Shown piece after piece: positions 11,551 through 21,522 of a stretch of DNA of 64,000 nucleotides. Source of the stretch: Aricia agestis (Eukaryota > Arthropoda > Insecta > Lepidoptera > Lycaenidae); NCBI RefSeq assembly GCF_905147365.1, contig NC_056428.1, positions 10,074,001 to 10,138,000 on the forward strand, written 5' to 3'. Every line of letters begins with the position of its first letter. Position 1 is the first letter of the stretch. The notes under the pieces were generated by a model. It saw only the letters and a list, made by a program, of their open reading frames with translations, did not search any database and was not told the origin of the DNA. A program made the translations under genes and the position numbers.

Positions 11551-11924
11551 CAGTTGTGACGTAGCGCGTAAAGGTCCACAGGTCGGTATCTACGCAACGG
11601 ACCTCTCGCATTGCAAACGGATATTTTTTTTACAGTATGTCCACTGTATCGGTAGCGTACGGATTACCGACTAGACCAATATATACTAGTAATCTGTGGA
11701 CTAGACAGTATGATTATTTTCAAATTAGTCCAAAGTTTCTAAGTCAAAATTTCTGCTTTCGACTATTCCAGCCAAACCCCACTTTTGAGCATTTATTTAC
11801 TAGGCTATTCGATAATCCTTACGCTGCCGATTTAGCGGAAGTACTGTGAAAAAATTATCCGTTTGATGCGAGACGTATAATACCGACCTGTGGCCGCTTA
11901 CCTTTAGGCGGTACGTCACAACTG
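11551..11924. repeat. Imperfect foldback element
   Basis: The left arm CAGTTGTGACGTAGCGCG with CCACAGGTCGGTAT, and CTCGCAT with CAAACGGATA further in, is matched in reverse complement at 11850-11924. Arms are about 75-80 bp with small indels around a ~220-bp centre containing ATATACTAGTAATCTGTG (11681-11698). No target duplication was identified and no transposase is encoded. Confidence 0.6.
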
Positions 11925-12414
11925 GGGGCCTACCACCACCTCTATTAAACGACACCGTTTGACAGATAAGCAATAATGAGGGATTTTCATTTATATTTTT
12001 TAATTATAACAATCTTAACTGGATGGCGTAAGGATAGACACTTCTAGATTTTCTATTGGTTCCTCATCGATCTGAAATTATCTGCAGGTTGGCATCACTG
12101 TCTACATAATATGGGTTGTGTTTCCAAAAAATATCAGTGTACTGTCAAGCATAGACTTAATATATACTGTCGTATTATAGGTTTATGCTGTCAAGTGTGA
12201 CTTAATATATGATGAACTAATTGACTTTAGTGTGATAGACACAGAAGTATATATTATGTCTATGGTGATAGATGTGCTTCGAAATAATCGAAAAATAGAA
12301 ATATTCAAGAAAATAAATGCTAACTACTTGTATGAAAATAAGCACAAAATGGCCATGTGTAGAACGGCTTCACAGCGGAGAGTTTTTGACAGTGATTCAC
12401 TTGTCAGAGATTTT
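11925..12414. other. Intergenic spacer between the two helicase genes
   Basis: AT-rich DNA containing one copy of the short repeat CATAGACTTAATATATACTG (about 12150). The reading frame at 12232-12483 runs across the LINE boundary and is not a gene. Before the LINE inserted, this joined the sequence now at 24101. Confidence 0.4.
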
Positions 12415-12426
12415 AACCTAACCTTA
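12415..12426. repeat. Target site duplication of LINE, left copy
   Basis: AACCTAACCTTA, repeated exactly at 24089-24100 after the poly-A tail. It contains about two units of the insect telomeric repeat TTAGG (read on the minus strand). Confidence 0.85.
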
Positions 12427-12631
12427 GAAAAAAAAGCGCGGGAATCTTCGAAAAGGGCGGTCGTGTTTTTTGGAAATTTTTAATTTTTGTTTTATTTATT
12501 GTAAATATCTTCGTTAGTTAGTTTTCTTTTTATCTTATTATTAGTTTCTTTTAGTTTTTATTTTTATTTGTGCATACTATTTGGTAAGTTTTTGTATAAG
12601 TATATTTGGTAAGTTATTTGTATAAGTAAAT

Positions 12632-14030
12632 ATGGATGAGGACCCAGGGGGGCTAGAAGGCCCCCCTGTTGGCCAATTTATTACTATTCATACTACTGAA
12701 AATGTAAATGACTCAAGTATGGACACAGATTCGTCCGTTAATAATAAATCTACAAACCGCAAACGCCCTGCCTCATCTAGGCGAGTATGCAGAAAATGCA
12801 ATAAAAAGATTAGGAAAAATCCTGACAAAACAAAACCTGACATCAACTGTATGTGCTTGAGTGACACGGAAAATAAAGAAAACCTGAATAATATCCAAGA
12901 AGTACATACAGCTGGCGTCATTGAAAAACATCAGGGCTTGGTGAATCCTCGTGTTAGTCGTTTGTTGTACACGGATACTGACTCTACACCTTATGTAGTA
13001 CATGTGCAAAAAGAAATATCATCTCCTAATGGAAACTGCACTTTACATCCCGTCGAATTTGGTCGCTTCCTTAAAAACCATAATATTAGGAATATAGAAA
13101 ACGGTAGCCTTAAGAGAATTGGCAGGAATAGATTGTCATTATCTTTCTCTGTATTTTCTGATGCAAATAATTTTATTACTAATGAGAATCTAAAACAGAA
13201 CAACTATAAAGTTTTTCTTCCATCTTTTCAAGTTAGTCGTGTTGGCTTGGTTAGAGGTATTCCAGCCGATTGGTCTGATGATGACATTTTGGCCAATATT
13301 ACTTTACCATATGGTTGTGGGGACATTTTGAAAGTAAGACTCTTAAAGAAAAAAAACATTGTAAATAATACTGTAGGTACAGTTTGTAAATACAGAGTCA
13401 GTTGTTTTTACATTTGATGGCCAAGTATTACCAAAAAGAATTTTTATGTGTTATAACTCCTTGCCTGTTGACTTGTACATCTATCCCACCATACAGTGTT
13501 ACAATTGCTGCAGGTATGGGCATGTTAAGTCACAGTGCAGATCAACCCCCAGATGTTTCCGTTGTGGTCAGAGTCATTCTGGTGAGAAATGTTCTGTAGA
13601 TGAAGATTCTGTTTTCTGTTGCCTTTGCCAAGCTTCCCATATAGCCACAAGTAAGAATTGCCCTGAGTTCCAACGACAAAAATTAATTAAAGAGTCCATG
13701 GCTCACAAAAACTTATCCTATGCCGAAGCATCAAAACTCCACCCTCCTATTTCTAAATTATACTCAACAGTTTTAACCTCTTCTAGTCCATCCCCTTCAT
13801 TTATAGACTCTCAAAAACAACATTTCTCATCGGTCACCAAAAACTCTGCAAAGAGGACAACCACAGAGTCATATAAAAAAAACAGTCTTCCGACAACCTA
13901 GAACACCACCAAAGTCAGTAGGTGGGTATGATAAAACTGCTCATTTTAACTTAATTAAAGATTACAGTCCCCCATCGGGTTCAAATGGCACTGCTTTGCC
14001 TACAAATGGTGATAATAATAATATTAATTA
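12632..14030 (+). pseudogene. LINE ORF1 (Gag-like, three CCHC zinc knuckles), frameshifted
   Basis: Nucleic-acid-binding ORF1 protein of the LINE. It starts MDEDPGGLEGPPVGQFIT and is open to about 13400, where a frameshift ends the first frame at 13417. The next frame (13446-13901) carries three zinc knuckles: CYNCCRYGHVKSQC, CFRCGQSHSGEKC and CCLCQASHIATSKNC. A second shift in an A run near 13880 is needed to reach the apparent end near 14030. The N-terminal basic segment (KSTNRKRPASSRRVCRKC) could bind RNA. The same N-terminus is present in the stub at 3306-3705. Confidence 0.85.
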
Positions 14031-14120
14031 ATTATCTTACTCAGTTAAATATTTTACCGTCATCAGTTTCACCGTCCAACGTAGTCTCTGTAAGTAACTC
14101 ACCTGAAATTAACTCCCACT

Positions 14121-15478
14121 ATGGATTATCTAATCCAGTGGAATTGTCGCAGTGCAGTCAGCAAAAAAAATGAAATCATTTATTTAATAAACAAATATCA
14201 CCCTCTTATCTTTGCTCTCCAAGAAACATGGCTTAAGCCAGAATCTCTTTTTAAGATTCCTGGCTATGCTTGTTTAAGAGAGGACAGATCTGATGGGTAT
14301 GGCGGTGCTGCCTTACTCATCAATCATCGTCATTCATTTGTACATATTTCTCTTCCATCACATAATCCAAATATGTCTATAATAGCAGCATCTGTAAATA
14401 ACATCTGTTTTGTCTCATTGTATATTCCACATCCATCCTATTCAATATTTTTAGAAATTAAGAACATAATTAGTCTTTTGCCAAAACCTTTTGTAATACT
14501 TGGGGATTTTAATGCCCAACATTTGTCGTGGGGTAGTAGTAATAACAATCAGTGGGGTTTTGAAGTACTAGATTTATTAGATTTCCATAAGTTATGTATT
14601 CTCAACACAGGGTTCCCAACACGGCAAACTGCACCTAATGAGGGTTATAGTACCCCAGATTTGTCTATTTGTACTTCAAATTTATCTTCTCTTTTACACT
14701 GGTCAGTTCTATCATCTAGTCACGGTAGTGATCACATCCCTATTCTTCTGTCTCTCACCTGTAAAAATAAAAAGCAAAATCATCCTACTAATTCATCATC
14801 ATTAAAATATAACTTAAAAAATGCAGAATGGGAAAAGTTTTATCATACACTAAAAAATAAACTACCCAATCTTCCTAGTATATCACCAGGTAATGAATCT
14901 GTTTGCGCTGATGCTCTAGCATCTACTTTGATCGAATCAGCTGATGAAACTCTTCCTATTAAGAAAACACCTAAATGCTACATTCCATCACCTCCTTGGT
15001 GGGATAATGACTGTTCAGTCGCTATACATAAAAGAAAACAGGCTGAAAGAGAATATAATAATAATTCTACCTTTGAAAACTACGATATTTATTGTAAGTC
15101 TGTTAACGATGCAAAAAAAATATTTAAGAAAAAGAAGTCTGCAAGCTGGAAAAAGTTTTGTGAATCTATCTGTCCGGACACACACGCCTCTATAGTTTGG
15201 AATAATATTAAAAGGTACAGGTCAGCATATAAACCTCCTTTTCATCCTATGCCAGACTCTTTAGCCAAAGATTTTTTAAATAGATTAGCACCTCCTTCTG
15301 TATCATTTCTCCGTCCATCACCTTTAGGTGAAGTTAGCCTTAAAGATCTTAACTCGCTTTTTACTCTTCAAGAGTTAAAAGGTGTTGTTGCAAATTTAAA
15401 AGACTCGGCTCCGGGCATCGATGGTATCCCATACTTACTCTTTTTTTAAACACGCTTCAGATGAAATTTTAAATTATT
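14121..15478 (+). pseudogene. LINE ORF2, 5' part: endonuclease and start of reverse transcriptase
   Basis: Begins MDYLIQWNCRSAVSKKNEI, the N-terminal signature of the apurinic-type endonuclease. Catalytic motifs are visible: LQETWLK (Glu), GDFNAQH (Asp-Asn) and SSHGSDHIPI (Ser-Asp-His). It continues to the opening RT motif SAPGIDGIPY near 15410. A one-base shift in the T run at about 15441-15447 gives a premature stop at 15449. The coding sequence is then broken at 15478 by the LTR element and resumes in frame at 21523. Confidence 0.85.
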
Positions 15479-15482
15479 ATTT
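15479..15482. repeat. Target duplication of LTR element, left copy
   Basis: ATTT here and at 21523-21526. Removing the LTR element and one copy restores a continuous LINE ORF2 reading frame across the junction, which confirms the boundaries. Confidence 0.85.
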
Positions 15483-16250
15483 TGTAGCAGTACCTACGTT
15501 CGTTCGCCGATGAAACAAAGAAAACAACGCGCTCTGAAAAGAACGCACGCCGTCTTTGTATACGTTCGTTATAGAAGTTGAAACACAGAAGAAAATCGCT
15601 CTGCAAAGAACGTACGTTCGCAATGACAAGAGAAACAGCTGTCCGTGTAATAATACCGGACCTGAACCGGCCTTGAAAAAGGCATTTTTCTAATAAGAAT
15701 TCTTCGCAACAACACTACGCGTCTTCACATCGAGGTTACGTCGAGCGAGGGATCTTCGCAGCGTGGCTACGGTCTTCATGACGTTTGCAGAGCTTCCATC
15801 TTCACAAAATGGCGGCACTACAATTATTACCGGCACGGCGTCGACCGGCAGCGAGACGTCGTCGGTATGGAATGCGATCTGAATTCGCGGGCCGCGAGAG
15901 CCCATATTTATACTCGGGCGATGCCATGGCCGCGCGCCGCGGCGCGGCCAGTTTCTCGCGCGGCAATCATAATTACCTTGTAAATATTTCTTATTCAATT
16001 TTTTTCCCTTTATAATTTTTGTAAATGTTTTTATCCCTTTCTGTACATCTCTTTCTAATTGTAATAGCCAATCACAATCAATCTTTTAACCTTTGTACAT
16101 TTTGTAATAATAATAATTAACTCATTTTTTTGTATATAAGCAGCGCATTTTTGTAAATAAATCACTTCAGTTCACCACAGTAAATCGAGTTTTACTCTTT
16201 ACTCCTCCGACCTCTAGTGAACTCTTAGAGAGACCAACCGGTCCTCTAAA
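15483..16250 (+). repeat. 5' LTR of CsRn1-type Ty3/gypsy element
   Basis: A 768-bp LTR from TGTAGCAGTACC to CCGGTCCTCTAAA. It appears identical over its length to the 3' LTR at 20755-21522. The U3/R region contains a TATA-like TATATAAG (16133-16140) and an AATAAA (16156-16161). Reading frames of 102 and 76 codons inside it recur in the other LTR simply because the LTRs are copies; they are not genes. Confidence 0.95.
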
Positions 16251-16251
16251 C

Positions 16252-16266
16252 TGGTGACCCCGTGAA
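16252..16266 (+). other. Primer binding site (tRNA-Trp type)
   Basis: TGGTGACCCCGTGAA begins one base after the 5' LTR. The first 11 bases complement the CCA end of insect tRNA-Trp (recalled as ending CGGGGTCACCA). This primer is characteristic of CsRn1 retrotransposons. Confidence 0.7.
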
Positions 16267-16416
16267 CAACAAGCAACCTCTGCAAGAAGAAACTCTTCCC
16301 GAAGAACAAGAGGAATCTCTGCCCGGGAAACTCTCCGCAACAAAACGCTGCACGACGAAACGCGGCTCGAACGAAACGCTGCACAACGAATCGCTGCCCG
16401 AAATCCCACAGAAAAA

Positions 16417-17310
16417 TTGGAACCCAGAGGCGAATCCCTGCCCGAAACCTCGGCACTCACCAGCAACCCGGCGACGTCACCGTCATCGCAGGAAATCGCC
16501 GGCATTGCCCTATCAATGCGAATTCCGCCTTTTTGGAGGGACAAACCCAGGCTCTGGTTCGTCACCTTCGAAGCAGCCACCAGCAGCCTGCAGAAAAACC
16601 AAAGCCAGCTCTCCCAGATGGTCATCGCTCGTCTAGAAAAAGAAGACATCGAGCAAATCGCCGATCTTCTGTACAACCCGCCAGAAACAAACGAGTATCA
16701 AGCTCTCAAGGACCGGCTCATCTCCGCATATGAAGAATCTGACAGCCGGCAATTTCAAACGCTGCTGTCAGACATGGAATTGGGAGACCAAAAACCGTCA
16801 CAACTACTACGACGAATGCGAAACCTGGCTCGCAACAAGGTCCCCGATTCCACCCTACAACTCATGTGGGCCAACCTCCTCCCGACAAATATTCGCTCCG
16901 TCCTGGCCGTCAGTGAAACTTTCCAGTCGAAGACCACACTCGACGAACAAGCTGCGCTAGCCGACAAGATCATCGAGCAGTCACATGTAAATAATGTAAA
17001 TAGCATCTCATCAACTCATCGTGTAAATAGCTCCGCATCAACATCATCGAACGTCGAGTGCCTGCTCATCGAAGAAATCCGCAAACTATCGCTAGAGGTC
17101 GCCGAACTAAAAAAACAACAGTTCAATAACAATTATAGAAGAGAACACTATCGACGCTCAAGACACAGATCATCATCAAGATTCCGGCAGCGGTCAACAT
17201 CGCGTCCACGGTCTACATCACCATCGCCATTCTGTTACTACCACAACAGATTCGGGAAAGAAGCGCGAAAATGTACACAACCGTGTACATTCAACACGAC
17301 GGAAAACTAG
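16417..17310 (+). CDS. Gag of the CsRn1-type element
   Basis: Open frame of 297 codons after the 5' LTR. The PPFWRDKPRLWFVTFEAA segment and the later QAALADKI stretch are typical of this gag family. It ends in an Arg/Ser-rich basic region followed by the Cys-His-Cys-Cys motif CYYHNRFGKEARKCTQPC (about residues 270-290). The stop at 17310 overlaps the pol frame, which is open from 17271, so pol is reached by a one-base frame change; whether this is programmed or a mutation cannot be told from one copy. The start at 16417 is the first ATG in this frame. Confidence 0.85.
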   Translation: MEPRGESLPETSALTSNPATSPSSQEIAGIALSMRIPPFWRDKPRLWFVTFEAATSSLQKNQSQLSQMVIARLEKEDIEQIADLLYNPPETNEYQALKDRLISAYEESDSRQFQTLLSDMELGDQKPSQLLRRMRNLARNKVPDSTLQLMWANLLPTNIRSVLAVSETFQSKTTLDEQAALADKIIEQSHVNNVNSISSTHRVNSSASTSSNVECLLIEEIRKLSLEVAELKKQQFNNNYRREHYRRSRHRSSSRFRQRSTSRPRSTSPSPFCYYHNRFGKEARKCTQPCTFNTTEN

Positions 17311-20300
17311 ACAGAACGTTGGCAGCGGCGGAATCCGGCGTTCACAACAAACAATACCGCCTATTCGTCACGGACAAGACTACGAATCTCACTTTTTTGG
17401 TAGACACGGGTGCAAACATATCCGTCATACCAAAAAAGAAAGGCCTCCATCTCCAGCCGCTACCTTTTCAACTCTACGCCGCCAACAACACCGTCATACC
17501 GACATACGGCGAGAAGACACTTGAACTCAACATCGGACTTCGCCGACCGTACAAATGGAAGTTCATCGTCGCCGCAGTCTCGAAGCCAATCCTCGGTGCC
17601 GACTTCCTGCAACACCACGAACTCATAGTCGACTTGAAAAATAGAAGACTCATCGACGGGAGAACCAGTCTACATATTAACGCTCCCGGACGCTACACGG
17701 ACGTACCTACTGTCCGTAGTGTCGACAGCACGCAGGTGTACCACGACATACTAGAAGACTTCCCCGGCATCACGAGATTGACAGCGATGAATATTACACC
17801 GAAACACAGCGTCGAACACTTCATCGAGACGTCTGGGCCACCGCTACATTGTCGCGCCCGGCCGCTACAGCCACATCGCTACAATCAAGTCAAGAAAGAA
17901 TTCGAAAATATGATGCAACAAGGTCTCTGTCGTCCCAGCAAGAGCGCCTGCCCCCGTAGACAAGTGGCAAAACGCTAACGCTAACGCTGACGCTAGCGCT
18001 ACAAAATGTATGGATTTGACATTAGTATTCGCTAGCGAAGCGATGACATATGTCAAATCGCATACATTTTGTAGCGCTAGCGTTAGCGTTAGCGTTAGCG
18101 CTTTGCCACTTGTCTACAGGCCCTGGTCTTCTCCACTTCACGTCGTACCGAAGAAAAACGGCGACATAAGGGTATGCGGCGACTACCGACGACTCAACGC
18201 AGTAACAAAGCCCGACCGTTACCCTATTCCCCGACTACGAGACTTCACTTTCCAACTCGCCGAAAAAACTATTTTCTCGACGATCGACTTAAACCGAGCC
18301 TACCAGCAATTACCAGTCCATGAAGAGGATATAGAGAAGACAGCAATCATCACACCATTCGGTTTATTCGAATTTCCGAGAATGTGTCCCGGCCTTAGGA
18401 ACGCAGGCCAGACATTTCAACGTTTTATACACGAAATACTGCAAGGCTACGACTTCGTCTTCTCATTCATCGACGACTTGTTGATCGCATCCAGCAGCGA
18501 AGAAGAACATCGCCAACATCTGCGGTGTGTTCTTCAACGCCTAGAAGAAAACGGAATCACGATCAACCCAGCCAAATGTGTACTCGGAAAACAAGAAGTA
18601 AAATTCCTCGGCTTCACCGTAAACAGCGACGGAATCAAGCCGCCACAAGACAAACTACAAGCAATAGAAGAATTCCCATTACCAAAAAACATAGAAGAAT
18701 TGCGACGTTTCCTCGGTATGCTAAATTTCTACCGAGACAGCATACCGAACGCCGCCACTATTCAAGCCCCGCTACACGCATACCTACATAATGCGAAAAA
18801 GCGAGACAAGACACCGATCGAGTGGAACGAGACATCAAAAGAAGCATTCACGGCATGCAAAAATAGCATCAAAAACGCTGTTTTGCTCGCCCACCCGAAT
18901 CACAAAGCACCGATCGCTATTTTCTCCGACGCCTCGGACACCGCAGCGGGAGCTGTAATACAACAATTCAACAATAACAAGTGGCAACCACTCGGCTACT
19001 TCTCGAAGAAATTTACAACAGCGCAAACGAAGTACAGCACCTACGATCGCGAACTTCAAGCTATCTACATGTCAGTAAAATACTTCAGAAAAATATTCGA
19101 AGGCCGAGAACTCATTATATTCACCGACCACAAGCCATTGACATTCGCCCTACAGAAGAAAACATCAACATCGGAAACTCCGAGAAGAACTCGACAACTA
19201 CTTTTTATCTCCGAATTCACGCACGACATTCGTCATATCAGCGGAAAAGACAACATAGTCGCCGATACATTCAGCCGCATCGAAACAATCAACACGCCGT
19301 CAGCTGTAAATTATGAAGAGTTATCTCGCGCGCAAGAGCGAGATAGCACGCTACCTACACTCTACAGCCAAGAAAACTTAAGTTTCAAAACAACTACGCT
19401 ACCTAACTCCGATATCAAGATTGTATGCGAAACTTCAACAAAATACGTTCGGCCGTACATTCCGCAAGACTTTCGACGCGCCGTGTTCGACTCCATTCAT
19501 AACATAAGTCATCCTGGAACAAAAGCATCAAGAAAACTCATCGCGCAAAAATTCTTCTGGCCGTCAATGAACTCCGACATTAGCGAGTGGACGAAAACCT
19601 GCATACAATGTCAGCGAAGCAAAATACAACGACATACATCGAGCGCCGTGTCGACATTCCCACAAGTCGATCGCTTTCAACATACACACACCGACATCAT
19701 CGGTCCGCTGCCTACAACAGCGACTGGTCATAGATACCTACTCACTATGATCGATCGCTCGACAAAATGGCCTGAAGCTGTACCACGCACCGACATCACC
19801 GCCGAAACCGTCGCAAGAGTATTTTACGAGCAATGGATAGCGAGATTCGGGTGTCCGACTACAATAACAACCGATCAAGGACGCCAGTTCGAGAGTCAGC
19901 TGTTCGTCAACCTAACTCGATGTATGGGAATAGAAAAAACCCGTACAACGCCGTATCACCCGCAATCTAACGGCATGATCGAACGCTGGCATCGAAGTCT
20001 CAAGAATTCACTGAAAACAAGACTCATCAACAGTAATACATCGTGGATCGACGAGCTACCTACAGTTTTACTCGGACTACGCGCCGCCATACTAGAGGAC
20101 ACCGGAGTCAGCGCCGCCGAATTAACCTACGGCCGTAATCTACGTTTACCGGCCGACTTCTTCGAAACAACATCATCATCGAGCCTAGATCATACCTACA
20201 TCGAGCAACTACGAAAAATATCAACTCTCTCAAGCCGAAAAACAATGTACAGCGCCACGGTAATCAACGCAACATCTTCATACATCGTGATCTACTTACG

Positions 20301-20743
20301 TGCGAATACGTATTTTTACGTAACGACGCCGTAAGGAAACCACTTCAAACACCGTACGACGGGCCGTACAAAGTTCTCCGACGAGAAGAAAAATACTTCG
20401 TAATACAACTACCCGATCGCACAGCAACAGTATCCATCGATCGTTTGAAGCCCGCCTACATACTGAGTGAAGATTACCTCGGCGAGTCAACGAGCAATGT
20501 ACAACAGTCACCGGTAATTCTCAACTTACCTAATACCAATTTACCTGTTACCTTACCTTCACATACTGGCAATAATTTACCTCAAAATACCTCATTACCT
20601 TTTACCGTTACCTCATTACCTTTACCTGTTACCTCACAACCATTACCAAGTGCAACACCGATCAAGCAGAAGTTACCAGCAAGTCCAGCACAGAAGACAA
20701 CAAGAACAGGCCGTGTCATCAGACTGCCGGTACGCTTCGCTTG
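17271..20743 (+). pseudogene. Pol of the CsRn1-type element (protease-RT-RNase H-integrase), disrupted
   Basis: Domains in order: aspartic protease (FLVDTGANISVIP, about 17395), reverse transcriptase (PLHVVPKKNGDIRVCGDYRR, catalytic FSFIDDLLIASS about 18460), RNase H (FSDASDTAAGAVIQ, about 18925), integrase with an HHCC zinc finger (HNISHPG through TCIQCQRSK) and DDE core (HTDIIGPLP, TTDQGRQF, HPQSNGMIERWH). Two defects are visible: a 171-bp MITE at 17951-18121 within the RT N-terminal part, with stops on both sides, and a frameshift near 20290-20330 that puts the integrase C-terminus and tail (RTGRVIRLPVRFA, ending 20743) in another frame. The tail contains a minisatellite of TTACCT units (about 20525-20640). 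Confidence 0.9.
17951..18121. mobile_element. MITE inserted in the LTR element's RT domain
   Basis: Inverted-repeat element: GTAGACAAGTGGCAAAACGC at the left mirrored by the complement ending CCACTTGTCTAC at the right. Subterminal arrays of GCTAAC units and a common arm reach to the TGTAG..ATGTATG segment. A likely 4-bp duplication CCTG flanks it (17947-17950 and 18122-18125); removing the element and one copy restores the RT reading frame. The outermost 5-6 bases of the two ends differ, so the exact termini are uncertain. Superfamily not assigned. Confidence 0.8.
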
Positions 20744-20754
20744 AGGGGGAGCAC
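20743..20754 (+). other. Polypurine tract of the LTR element
   Basis: GAGGGGGAGCAC immediately before the 3' LTR, overlapping the pol stop codon; the usual primer for plus-strand synthesis. Confidence 0.7.
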
Positions 20755-21522
20755 TGTAGCAGTACCTACGTTCGTTCGCCGATGAAACAAAGAAAACAAC
20801 GCGCTCTGAAAAGAACGCACGCCGTCTTTGTATACGTTCGTTATAGAAGTTGAAACACAGAAGAAAATCGCTCTGCAAAGAACGTACGTTCGCAATGACA
20901 AGAGAAACAGCTGTCCGTGTAATAATACCGGACCTGAACCGGCCTTGAAAAAGGCATTTTTCTAATAAGAATTCTTCGCAACAACACTACGCGTCTTCAC
21001 ATCGAGGTTACGTCGAGCGAGGGATCTTCGCAGCGTGGCTACGGTCTTCATGACGTTTGCAGAGCTTCCATCTTCACAAAATGGCGGCACTACAATTATT
21101 ACCGGCACGGCGTCGACCGGCAGCGAGACGTCGTCGGTATGGAATGCGATCTGAATTCGCGGGCCGCGAGAGCCCATATTTATACTCGGGCGATGCCATG
21201 GCCGCGCGCCGCGGCGCGGCCAGTTTCTCGCGCGGCAATCATAATTACCTTGTAAATATTTCTTATTCAATTTTTTTCCCTTTATAATTTTTGTAAATGT
21301 TTTTATCCCTTTCTGTACATCTCTTTCTAATTGTAATAGCCAATCACAATCAATCTTTTAACCTTTGTACATTTTGTAATAATAATAATTAACTCATTTT
21401 TTTGTATATAAGCAGCGCATTTTTGTAAATAAATCACTTCAGTTCACCACAGTAAATCGAGTTTTACTCTTTACTCCTCCGACCTCTAGTGAACTCTTAG
21501 AGAGACCAACCGGTCCTCTAAA
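20755..21522 (+). repeat. 3' LTR of CsRn1-type Ty3/gypsy element
   Basis: 768 bp, apparently identical to the 5' LTR at 15483-16250, offset by exactly 5,272 bp. It is followed by the ATTT target duplication at 21523-21526. Confidence 0.95.

Larger units (their letters stand above)
15483..21522 (+). mobile_element. Ty3/gypsy LTR retrotransposon, CsRn1-like, nested in the LINE
   Basis: A 6,040-bp element with apparently identical LTRs, a 4-bp target duplication (ATTT), a primer binding site, gag, pol (protease, RT, RNase H, integrase) and a polypurine tract. Assignment to the CsRn1 group rests on the gag Cys-His-Cys-Cys zinc motif (CYYHNRFGKEARKCTQPC) and a binding site starting TGGTGACCCCG, which fits tRNA-Trp; both are known features of that clade. 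A 171-bp inverted-repeat element interrupts pol in this copy. Apparent LTR identity implies very recent insertion. Confidence 0.9.

Noticed and set aside
15690..16015. Genes inside the LTRs (also 20962-21287)
   Set aside because: The same frames occur in both LTRs because the LTRs are copies; no protein domain is recognisable.
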